The notes beneath the pieces are model-generated. The model was given only the letters and a program-made list of their open reading frames with translations. It was not told the DNA's origin and did no database searches. Position numbers and translations under genes: made by a program. A stretch of 49,054 nucleotides of DNA from positions 1 to 49,054 of the forward strand of contig JANNYA010000208.1 in the NCBI GenBank assembly GCA_031409855.1, read 5' to 3'. This stretch comes from JANNYA01 sp031409855. GTDB lineage: Bacteria; Pseudomonadota; Gammaproteobacteria; Xanthomonadales; SZUA-5. Below are positions 13,184 through 20,097 of this stretch, piece by piece. Numbering within the stretch: the first letter of the stretch is position 1; each line of letters opens with the position of its first letter.

Positions 13184-13407
13184 CAGTGAATGCCACGGTT
13201 AACGATTAGGCTCACACGCCCGTTCGCTTCGGTCACACCAAGCTGTTCGTGAAACGATTCAAACGCATCCAGCATCTGATTCACCGTAGGACTTTTGGGT
13301 CTATTGCTGCGACACATGGCCCATGCGTGCGTGAGTTGCACGGCGGCGGTCATGCGCTGCTCGCTGAACGTTGGGGTTGGTTTTTTGATGGTTTTTTGGA
13401 CTGACAT
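13183..13407 (-). CDS. Hypothetical protein (74 aa)
   Basis: A small soluble basic protein (MSVQKTIKKPTPTFSEQRMTAAVQLTHAWAMCRSNRPKSPTVNQMLDAFESFHEQL). The ATG at 13407 follows GGAG with six bases spacing. A short hairpin (GAGCC/GGCTC near 13431-13445) lies in its 84-base leader after ssb. Helical content and size would fit a small regulator, but no family is recognised. Confidence 0.5.
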   Translation of the reverse strand: MSVQKTIKKPTPTFSEQRMTAAVQLTHAWAMCRSNRPKSPTVNQMLDAFESFHEQLGVTEANGRVSLIVNRGIH

Positions 13408-13491
13408 ATACTGCTCCTTGTTTTTTTAATGAGCCCCGACGGCTCGGTATGAAACTAATTAATTTACACCTTCACTTTGCTGCCTACTTCG

Positions 13492-13884
13492 TCAAATATC
13501 GTCGTTAAATGCGGTTTGTTGCTCCGCCTCCTTGTGCGTGATGAAGCTGTATTCATGGACGCGCGCAATGTTGAGCGCGACGTGGCTAGCGCGCAAAAGC
13601 ACGCGAAAAACGGGCTTAGCCGCACCCTCCGGCGTGTAGCTGTTATCCAACAACTCACCCGTCACAATCACGGGCGCGCCCGCTTTCAAACCGCGCGCTG
13701 CATCCGCCAGTTCGTTCCAAGCCACCACCCGCAGCCAAACCGATTTATCGGCTTTCCAACTGCCATCCGATAAGCGCCGGCGGTTGCTCGAACACACCGC
13801 AAACTCGGCTTTTCGGGTATCCGTCAGCACCTTGTAGGCTGACATTTGCCCAAGGTGGCCTTCAATTTCAACGCGCACGCTCAC
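13492..13884 (-). CDS. ssb: Single-stranded DNA-binding protein, element-encoded (130 aa)
   Basis: An OB-fold protein that coats single-stranded DNA during replication or conjugative transfer. Visible: the N-terminal strand (VRVEIEGHLGQMSAYKV), aromatic and basic residues in KADKSVWLRVVAWNELADAARGLKAGAPVIVTGELLDNSYTP, the usual core of SSB. It lacks the long acidic-tip tail of chromosomal SSB, which is common in mobile element versions. It is coupled by a 4-base overlap to the DUF3158-like gene. In this element class ssb follows that gene, which supports the assignment. Confidence 0.8.
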   Translation of the reverse strand: MSVRVEIEGHLGQMSAYKVLTDTRKAEFAVCSSNRRRLSDGSWKADKSVWLRVVAWNELADAARGLKAGAPVIVTGELLDNSYTPEGAAKPVFRVLLRASHVALNIARVHEYSFITHKEAEQQTAFNDDI

Positions 13885-14393
13885 TTGGCAACGCCGGTAT
13901 TCGGCGGCACGAGCGCGGTACGCAAATAGCTCAGCACGTTGTGATTCAACACCAACTGCTCAAAGCGTGCGCGCAGGGCGTCAAACTTCAGCATCTGCGG
14001 CATCGGTGCACCGGCCATCAACTCCAGCGGGTTCACGGGCCGCGCCGCATCGCCTAGTGCGCGCCAGCAAAGATAGGTGTAACGCTCGCCGGTCGGGCGA
14101 GTCCGTGGAATCATCCGAATGTTCACCGGCAAGCGGGGTTCTTTGCGAGAATCCGCGACTAACCGCATCATTTTGTTTTCCAACTCTTGCCGCGCTTCTT
14201 CGATATGTTTAGCGATCTCATGCGCGGATTCGGATAGCGTGTCGGCACTGACCACGGCACGGCCCAAAAGCTCAGCTGTGCGCAGCAGCACGTCGGTGCT
14301 TAGATCACTTCTGACCGGCTCATTCGCCGCTAGCTCCACCGCCAACGTTTCGATGGCATGGCGGGTACTCAGGACGCTCAGGGGTGCGCTCAT
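13881..14393 (-). CDS. DUF3158-like integrating conjugative element protein (170 aa)
   Basis: A mostly helical protein placed between the TIGR03761-like gene and ssb, the place of DUF3158 proteins in SPI-7/PFGI-1 elements. Sequence features: a central helix (EIAKHIEEARQELENKMMRLVADSR), then IRMIPRTRPTGERYTYLCWRALGDAARPVNPLELM, and a helical end. The family has no known activity; it may help replication or transfer. The assignment rests on position and general look, so it is less sure than its neighbours. Confidence 0.5.
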   Translation of the reverse strand: MSAPLSVLSTRHAIETLAVELAANEPVRSDLSTDVLLRTAELLGRAVVSADTLSESAHEIAKHIEEARQELENKMMRLVADSRKEPRLPVNIRMIPRTRPTGERYTYLCWRALGDAARPVNPLELMAGAPMPQMLKFDALRARFEQLVLNHNVLSYLRTALVPPNTGVAK

Positions 14394-15232
14394 GGCTTCA
14401 CCGGCAAAAGTAGGCGACTGCGATTCATCCGGCGGCGGTGATCGGGTCGGCGCACGCCGCTCATTACGTCCTCCGGTAATTCGGCGCGAAATTTCTTCGC
14501 CAGTGTTTTCGATGCACTTGCAGCGCCCTTCCGGGCCGGTGCCGCCGCCGTGATTGCCGCCACGTCAGCCACTTCAGCGGGCGCAATCGGCCAAAGCAGC
14601 GTTCGGGTGATCGGCACAATCGCACGCCGAACATGCCCGGCATCGTTCATCACTTGCTCCAAGGCACTCACCAATAAATTGCGCAAGGATTCAATCAATG
14701 TCCGCGTGCTTGCTGAGTCCATGCGGCCAGCGGCGTTGAGCGTCAGCACATGGCGCACTGTGCTATCCCATTCGGCAATCGTGTCGACCAGTAGCCCGTG
14801 ATAGGGGGTATACAGCACCAACTCAAACACATGCGGCGTTTGCCGCGATGCGAGGCTAGTGGTCACGCTTGTGGACGCAGTACGCATCGCGATCAAGTCC
14901 TTAATCGTCGCAGTTCGTTCGGCACACACTTCGCGCACATTGGCGATCGCATCTTGAAACCGGAGCAAGGCAAAGTCAGCCCAAGGGTTATCGGTGGCTG
15001 TTTCCAGGAACAGGTAGCGCAGTGCGCCAGAGACAAGCGCCACGCTCACGGTGCCTGGTGGGCGGACTCCGGCCAGGTTGGGTTTGGTTTGTCTGCCGTT
15101 CCAAACGAGTTCGGCTTGTCCGGTGTGTAGGGCCACGGTTGCGGTGTTAAACAATCCTTTGGTTTCAAACTTGCTGGTGTGCGGTGGAGTTGCCACTGGG
15201 CCAGACGTTGATTGTTGTTTTGCGTCAGACAT
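14390..15232 (-). CDS. TIGR03761 (PFL_4669) family integrating conjugative element protein (about 280 aa)
   Basis: Found in elements of the PFGI-1 class between the replication gene and ssb; no biochemical role is established. Visible: GPLRYLFLE-like core (SVALVSGALRYLFLETATDNPWADFALLRF), then YTPYHGLLVDTIAEWDSTVRHVLTLNAAGRMD, and an arginine-rich C-terminus (RRPDHRRRMNRSRL). I start it at the ATG at 15232 (MSDAKQQ); ATGs at 15244 and 15253 are also possible, and none has a strong ribosome site. A hairpin-rich non-coding region lies upstream. Confidence 0.65.
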   Translation of the reverse strand: MSDAKQQSTSGPVATPPHTSKFETKGLFNTATVALHTGQAELVWNGRQTKPNLAGVRPPGTVSVALVSGALRYLFLETATDNPWADFALLRFQDAIANVREVCAERTATIKDLIAMRTASTSVTTSLASRQTPHVFELVLYTPYHGLLVDTIAEWDSTVRHVLTLNAAGRMDSASTRTLIESLRNLLVSALEQVMNDAGHVRRAIVPITRTLLWPIAPAEVADVAAITAAAPARKGAASASKTLAKKFRAELPEDVMSGVRRPDHRRRMNRSRLLLPVKP

Positions 15233-15256
15233 AGTTCCATCCATAGGTTTCATCAA

Positions 15257-15594
15257 TAGTTGTTAGTTGTGGCAGAAGTAGCCGAATGCGGCTGTGGCAG
15301 GTGAAAACCTTATCCTTAAAAGGAAAGGGGTTTAAAGGGCCTTTAAAGGGGGCTGAGATGGCCTTGCACAGAAGGTGGGTTAAAAGCAGCAAATACAAAT
15401 TGATTCGGGGCGAATCAATACAAATCGAACTCTTGTCCCGCCCCGAGCCAAACGCAAAGCCAGAACTCGTGGCGCGCCCCGCGCCACCTAGATCAACTTT
15501 AGAAGTGGCGCGCCCCGCGCCACCTGGATCAACTTGAGAAGTGGCGCTCAGAGCGCCAGTCATCATTAACGCCGATGCGTCCGTGATTCGCGCG
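15257..15594. other. Hairpin-rich non-coding region with tandem repeats
   Basis: No gene is supported between the TIGR03761-like gene and the replication gene. Instead the region has many dyads: AGCCG/CGGCT near 15282; TTTAAAGG-G-CCTTTAAA near 15330; TTGATTCG/CGAATCAA near 15400; then two direct repeats of 36 bases (about 15470-15541), each with GTGGCGC/GCGCCAC, and a third related hairpin TGGCGCTC/GAGCGCC. It may be an origin, a transfer or primase site, or a structured RNA. Confidence 0.6.
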
Positions 15595-16632
15595 TTAAAC
15601 ATTTACCACCCCAAATTCGTTCTGCAACAGCTCAAACTGCCGCTGTGCCCAACGCTTCTCAGCATCGGTTTCACCGGCGCTCGTAGACGTTGGTCGCTTT
15701 GCAGCATTGGTGCGCTCATTCGCCACCTTGTAACCGGCATCACTAAAAAGAAAGGTTCCGCCAATGGCGCTAGTAATCAGCGCACGCAAAAACATCGTGT
15801 CGTTGCGTACTTTGCCCTGCGCTCTAGCTGCGGCGCATTCGTCTAGCACTTGCTGCGCAACGTCATCGGTCAGCATCGCTAGGTCGGCTTTACACCCAGT
15901 CTTAGTGATTTCCGATACCGCAGGCCATACCAAAACCCGCTTTTGCAGTGGCATTGGTAGTTGCTTTTGTTCTTCGCCTTGCGCGGTAGTGTTATTTACA
16001 CAACTACTACTACCACGCACACGGGGCAGTTCAATTTTTGAACTACTCGAAAAATCAACGTTTCTAAGCAGTTCAATTTTTGAACTGCCAGGAATTTCTA
16101 GCAGTTCAATTTTTTTACTACTAGGCAGTTCAAAATTTTTACTGCCTGATTTTCCAAGCAGTTCAATTTTTTTACTGCGTGCTAATTCCAATAGATCAAG
16201 CAGTTCAAATTTTGTTGCCACCGCCTCCACGACGCTACGCAAGCGCTCACCGTGCGATATACAAGAACAAGCAAAATCCTTGAAAGCGATAGAGTGCGCA
16301 TATGTGGCGCTCTGATCCTGGTCGAACATTAGATAGCTGTTCGATTCCACCCAACCATCGGTCGCACGCTTCCCCGCTTTCAGCCAGCCGGTTAATTGCA
16401 AAACCTTCAGTGCTTTCGACAGCGTTGGCCGCGCCAAACTGCAGGCGGTGGTCAAATAATCATAGGTCGGCGTGATGACTGCGCCGGGGCGCGCCATCGT
16501 GACGCGCAACACAATCCACACTAATTTTTCGCTCGGCAATAAGCGCGGGTCAAGTACCAACGCCGATGGGATTGGATGCTGCCAAACCCCAACGTAGTCG
16601 AAGGTGCCTGCCGCCGATTCCGCTGCGCTCAT
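15595..16632 (-). CDS. STY4528-like replication protein of integrative elements (345 aa)
   Basis: In SPI-7-type elements this position, after DUF2857, holds the STY4528 family, linked to replication of the island. The N-terminal half has a winged-helix look: LPSEKLVWIVLRVTMARPGAVITPTYDYLTTACSLARPTLSKALKVLQLTGWLKAGKR. The middle has repeated short motifs of the type SKKIELL, encoded by DNA repeats at 16027-16208. The C-terminus (about 230-345) is helical. The ATG at 16632 is chosen because it overlaps the DUF2857 stop (ATGA); the longer frame to 16671 would overlap it by 43 bases. Confidence 0.65.
   Translation of the reverse strand: MSAAESAAGTFDYVGVWQHPIPSALVLDPRLLPSEKLVWIVLRVTMARPGAVITPTYDYLTTACSLARPTLSKALKVLQLTGWLKAGKRATDGWVESNSYLMFDQDQSATYAHSIAFKDFACSCISHGERLRSVVEAVATKFELLDLLELARSKKIELLGKSGSKNFELPSSKKIELLEIPGSSKIELLRNVDFSSSSKIELPRVRGSSSCVNNTTAQGEEQKQLPMPLQKRVLVWPAVSEITKTGCKADLAMLTDDVAQQVLDECAAARAQGKVRNDTMFLRALITSAIGGTFLFSDAGYKVANERTNAAKRPTSTSAGETDAEKRWAQRQFELLQNEFGVVNV
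16027..16208. repeat. Six iteron-like CAGTTCAA repeats inside the replication gene
   Basis: CAGTTCAA followed by an A/T tract occurs at 16027, 16069, 16102, 16126, 16159 and 16201. The spacings are 42, 33, 24, 33 and 42 bases, a symmetric series in multiples of three. Some copies extend to palindromes (AGTTCAA...TTGAACT). They encode the repeated KIELL motifs of the protein and are AT-rich compared with the surroundings, as origin iterons usually are. Confidence 0.7.
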
Positions 16633-17117
16633 TTGGTCCGTAGCGCTGCGTACAGGCTGCTCAGTGGCCATATCGGCATGCGGTCATGCACGGCCAACAA
16701 ACGCGCGGCTTTAGGCAAATACGCCAACGCTTGCCATGCGCTGCTGGCGGTGTCCGCCGACGTGGTGTCCAATGCCGCCGGTCGGCCATTCTGCGCGGTA
16801 TAGCCCATTGATTTCCGTTGCGCCGCAATTTGTCGCGTATTAAAGCCGAGTAACTCAGCAATCAGCGCATTGGTCGCACCGTGTTGCAAATACATCGGCA
16901 ACAGCTCGTCAGGCGTATCTATTTGCGCTAGTTTTTCATAGTTGACATCGAGTTGCATCACGATGCGCTCAGCCACGGCCTCGACGCCCTGTGCGTCAAT
17001 TCGCTTCAGTTCGTCAAGCGCACCCGAGCGCACGCCTAGGGCCGTCAAATCGGCACTGGCTTGCGTTGGATTTGCCCGCAGGCCGCCCATAATAACGGCT
17101 AAAAGTTGCTCTTTCAT
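16629..17117 (-). CDS. DUF2857 family protein (162 aa)
   Basis: DUF2857 proteins lie between parB and the replication gene in this element class; their exact role is not known. The product is helical with a possible DNA-binding helix-turn-helix: ATNALIAELLGFNTRQIAAQRKSMGY (residues about 78-105). The C-terminus ends AVHDRMPIWPLSSLYAALRTK. Overlaps of 4 bases with parB and with the following gene support both ends and show translational coupling. Confidence 0.65.
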   Translation of the reverse strand: MKEQLLAVIMGGLRANPTQASADLTALGVRSGALDELKRIDAQGVEAVAERIVMQLDVNYEKLAQIDTPDELLPMYLQHGATNALIAELLGFNTRQIAAQRKSMGYTAQNGRPAALDTTSADTASSAWQALAYLPKAARLLAVHDRMPIWPLSSLYAALRTK

Positions 17118-18787
17118 TCCCAGTCCCCAGTTTTAACCAGGCGTGGCTCGCCTCGGGCATACACGCGAATATGTGCAAAGCGCTCCGGCTGCTCGCGCAT
17201 CAATTGGAATTGGCAATGCATCAGTGCCACAAAGGCGTCGTGCGAAGACGCGTGTGGCACTGAATTCAAAGTTTCGCAGTAATATATTCGCGTGCCCCAG
17301 GGTGCCGCACCCAAAACAAAATGCGCAAACGCGATGTGCGCTGGCGGTACGGCGTTAATTGTGTTGCGTTCGTCATTCGTTACGCCGGGCTGTTTACTGA
17401 GCACTCTGCGCCACAGCGATTTCTCCGGCAGCGTTAAATAAACGTCTTCGTGCCACTGTCCGTTCACTTGCGCCAAGATCGACCATAGATCAAGCCGGCG
17501 TCGGTTTTGGGGATCGGGCTTGTCTTGGTAAATCTCTGCGGACGTGATGGGTTCCATGTACCAGCCGTACCCGGAATCACAGCGGTAGATGTGTTTTTCG
17601 AGTTCGTTGGCTTCACACACGGTCATTGCCAGCTTAAAAACATGCTCGACTAGATCAATGCCCACAGCGGCAACCGCTTCCGCTGGGGCGATAAGTGGGT
17701 AAGCAGGCGGTAAATCACGCACGTTGGGCAAAGTCACCGCAGGCATCTGTGCTGCGCCTGCGATGCGCGCATGCACTTCCTCAATACTCGGTAGCGCGTT
17801 GGGAACTAAAACATTCGGCGGCTTGGGTGCCGGTGGCGTGGTATTGCGCAAACGCGCGAGCATCTTGTCCCAAGTATTGGTGTACTTGTCCTTGGAATAT
17901 TCAATTGCCTTGGGTATTTCGATCATGGCCAAACCAAGCGCTGTGGAAACGGCTAAATCGGTGCCTTGTAGCAACTTGTTTAGCTCGAATCCACGGCCTT
18001 CCCAAGCGGCATCTAAGCGGCCCATGACGCCCTGCATTCCGGGTGCGATATTCGCGTCACCTTTGAGTACAGCTAAACGTTCGTAGGCAGCAAATTGCGG
18101 TTGGATTCGTTCAATTGCCGTTCGGCTAAGTTCACTTGCAAACGCAAATGCAGAAAACTCTTTCACGGCAAATTGAAAAAAGTTAAACGTAGTTCGATTC
18201 ACACGCAAGCCGAGTTCATTGCATTGCTCTATAAAATCCCGACTTGAAAGCTCGGTGCCTGTGCTGTCACTGATATCCCGATGAATTTTGATAAACGCTT
18301 TCGCGTTATTCCAAAACGTCATTTCGCCGCGTTGGTTGTTTTCGATCAGGTGATTGGCCTGCATTGCCACATCTGATTTGAACGGTTGAATCAAACACCG
18401 TACCGCCTGAAAACGCTCATCGCCGGTTTCATTCCAAAGCTCTTGGATCGCCTGAAAGCGCGTGCCACCGCCAAAGCTCAGTGTGTAAACCGACTCACCT
18501 GGGCGCTTGGTTACATGCAATAACACCTTACCCAAACCTTCGGTGCGCAGCGCTTCTTTGATGTCATCAAACTGTGTGTTTCGTGTTGTGCGCGGGTTGT
18601 GTTCGTAAACCTGGATTTCTGCTAACCCAAGCTGGCGGAACTGTTCCGGCTCACGCCCTGCAGGCGGTTGGGGCGCATCGGCTTCCAGTGCCGCTCTGGC
18701 ACTCGCCAGAATGTCCTCGCGAGCGCCTGGATTGTTCGGAAATTTCTTCGGGGGCGGCAGTCGTGTCACGTTCAATTTCTCGTTCAT
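17114..18787 (-). CDS. parB: ParB family protein of PFGI-1-class elements (557 aa)
   Basis: It partners ParA in maintenance of the excised element, binding a centromere-like site. Residues about 50-170 are the ParB/sulfiredoxin-like N-terminal domain: LAEIQVYEHNPRTTRNTQ, FGGGTRFQAIQEL and LIENNQRGEMTFWNNAKAF. Next come a helix-turn-helix region (SSRDFIEQCNELGLRVNRTTFNFFQFAV) and a long C-terminal part typical of the roughly 550-residue ParB of this element class, not of plasmid ParB. It overlaps parA and the DUF2857 gene by 4 bases each. The ATG at 18787 (MNEKLNV) is well supported. Confidence 0.85.
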   Translation of the reverse strand: MNEKLNVTRLPPPKKFPNNPGAREDILASARAALEADAPQPPAGREPEQFRQLGLAEIQVYEHNPRTTRNTQFDDIKEALRTEGLGKVLLHVTKRPGESVYTLSFGGGTRFQAIQELWNETGDERFQAVRCLIQPFKSDVAMQANHLIENNQRGEMTFWNNAKAFIKIHRDISDSTGTELSSRDFIEQCNELGLRVNRTTFNFFQFAVKEFSAFAFASELSRTAIERIQPQFAAYERLAVLKGDANIAPGMQGVMGRLDAAWEGRGFELNKLLQGTDLAVSTALGLAMIEIPKAIEYSKDKYTNTWDKMLARLRNTTPPAPKPPNVLVPNALPSIEEVHARIAGAAQMPAVTLPNVRDLPPAYPLIAPAEAVAAVGIDLVEHVFKLAMTVCEANELEKHIYRCDSGYGWYMEPITSAEIYQDKPDPQNRRRLDLWSILAQVNGQWHEDVYLTLPEKSLWRRVLSKQPGVTNDERNTINAVPPAHIAFAHFVLGAAPWGTRIYYCETLNSVPHASSHDAFVALMHCQFQLMREQPERFAHIRVYARGEPRLVKTGDWE

Positions 18788-19668
18788 TGTCCCTGTTCCT
18801 CTTGTTTCAATTCAGCGTTAACACGTTCGTGCAGATGCGGTAATAGTTCGGCCACCAAGGCAAATAAAGTCGCGGATACCGGGCCTAACACACCATTGCG
18901 GCGCGGCTCTATTTGATGCACGGCCACCTTATTTGCTGCCGCTTTGTCAAACACGGCAGACGCTGCGATTACGGTATTGCAGGCGTTAAACCGTCCGCGC
19001 GTTTGCAGGAACATTGAACGCAAATCTGCCGTCATTGCACGTGCGTTGGTGGTGTTAGTGGCGCGCGAAATAATCGGGCGGCATTGCACACCAGACTGGC
19101 GGCTGCCGGGCATTCCCTGCTCAATACGGCGCAACAGCGCGATTAAAGGCTCAATCTCGCGTGCGGCGAGCGTTTCAGGCACCACCGGCGCGATAAGCAG
19201 CTCTGCCGCGACGACGCCAATGTCTTGCAACAAACCCTGTGCACCCGGCGTGTCGATCATCACGATGTCGTAAATGTCGTGCTCACGCAGTTGTTTGATG
19301 GCAGTTTCGAGAACAAACGCCGGGTTAAACGCTGCCGTCAATTCGATTAATGTCGCTGGCATGCCGGCATCGTGGCAAATGATGTCGAGCCGCTCAATCG
19401 TGGTGCTGCTGGTGCAGGTGCCGTCTATTTTGCGCCTGCTAAGGGCATAGCTCAGCCCATTCGGTGCGGCGTTTGAGAGGGCAAAGTACTTAGTGAGCGA
19501 TGCGAGTGGATCGCAGTCGATCATCAATACACGTTGACCAAGATCCGCGCAGAGCGCCGCAATGTTGGCTGTGATGGTTGTTTTGCCTACGCCGCCTTTG
19601 TTGTTGACGGTTGAAATCGTGTAGGCTGAATCCGTGACCAGATCCGCGTTTGCTGTAGTTTGGTGCAT
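18784..19668 (-). CDS. parA: ParA family ATPase (294 aa)
   Basis: A deviant Walker-type ATPase that partitions or stabilises the element. Walker A is NNKGGVGKTT (residues 22-31, with the signature lysine), followed by LMIDCDPLASLTKYF and the Walker B-like IVMIDTPGA. The N-terminus is short with no DNA-binding domain, so it is of the small ParA type. The ATG at 19668 (MHQTTAN) has AAGGAG before it, next to a large hairpin. It is the first gene of a long minus-strand operon and lies about 80 bases from the end of the element, as in related elements. Confidence 0.93.
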   Translation of the reverse strand: MHQTTANADLVTDSAYTISTVNNKGGVGKTTITANIAALCADLGQRVLMIDCDPLASLTKYFALSNAAPNGLSYALSRRKIDGTCTSSTTIERLDIICHDAGMPATLIELTAAFNPAFVLETAIKQLREHDIYDIVMIDTPGAQGLLQDIGVVAAELLIAPVVPETLAAREIEPLIALLRRIEQGMPGSRQSGVQCRPIISRATNTTNARAMTADLRSMFLQTRGRFNACNTVIAASAVFDKAAANKVAVHQIEPRRNGVLGPVSATLFALVAELLPHLHERVNAELKQEEQGQ

Positions 19669-19676
19669 TACCGCTC

Positions 19677-19711
19677 CTTGATTTAATTCGGCCCGACGCC
19701 GTTAAATCAAG
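19677..19711 (-). promoter_or_regulatory. parA leader hairpin overlapping the ribosome site
   Basis: CTTGATTTAA (19677-19686) and TTAAATCAAG (19702-19711) form a 10-bp stem around a 15-base GC-rich loop that can pair further (CGGC/GCCG). On the minus strand the right arm runs into AAGGAG, so the hairpin could hide part of the ribosome site of parA. The stretch CAAGGAGCGGTAATGCAC is shared with two Uma2 genes. Confidence 0.55.
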
Positions 19712-19749
19712 AAAACTTGTGCAAAAAGAGCGCAAAAAAGATAAGGCAG

Positions 19750-19799
19750 CCGGACTCATAATCCGTCGGTTCTCGGTTCAAGTCCGAGTGGGCCCACCA
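19750..19799 (+). other. attR: 3' fragment of a tRNA gene with CAU anticodon
   Basis: This is the 3' part of a tRNA gene on the plus strand: anticodon arm with loop CTCATAA (anticodon CAT), variable loop, T-arm CTCGG-TTCAAGT-CCGAG, acceptor strand TGGGCCCA and CCA. The 5' half (acceptor GGGCCCA and D-arm) is absent; upstream sequence is AT-rich element DNA. This is the usual scar at the far end of an element integrated into the 3' end of a tRNA gene, so the element lies to the left and the intact tRNA at its other end, outside the window. Confidence 0.88.
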
Positions 19800-20097
19800 T
19801 TTAACACCGAAAAAATGCATAAATCCTTTTGGCACCAGTAGTAGGCTGTGCAAGGCCGTGCACATTGTCAAGGCGGGTGATTTCGCGAACACGGTTTTTG
19901 GCTCCGGGAGGCGGACTTACAGCACTAAGACTTCGTCAAACGCTGAACGAGTTCGAGCCAGTCAATATAATAAAGTGGCGATCACGTCCGGGTTCTGTGA
20001 TCGCGGAGCGTCCGAACCCGATCGGCTTCGAGCCGCTAAACGGGAGCCCGACCAGGCTTGCGGACTTAGGGTTTTGCCAGCGCTGGATCGTTGAACA
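19800..20097. other. Chromosomal intergenic region next to attR
   Basis: No convincing gene is seen. It holds several dyads: TGTGCA-AGGCCG-TGCACA (19847-19864), GCGATCAC/GTGATCGC (about 19978-20004) and CGGCT-TCG-AGCCG (about 20023-20035), which may include the ilvD terminator. The first dyad has the same pattern as the two operators inside the element. Confidence 0.5.

Noticed and set aside
15225..15602. Minus-strand frame of 125 residues with VDPGGAGRATS repeats
   Set aside because: The repeats in the protein follow the DNA hairpin repeats, there is no ribosome site, and the composition is unlike a real protein. Treated as non-coding.
19707..19892. Minus-strand frame containing WAHSDLNREPTDYES
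   Set aside because: This is the well-known false protein obtained by translating the antisense of a tRNA 3' end; here it confirms the tRNA fragment and is not a gene.
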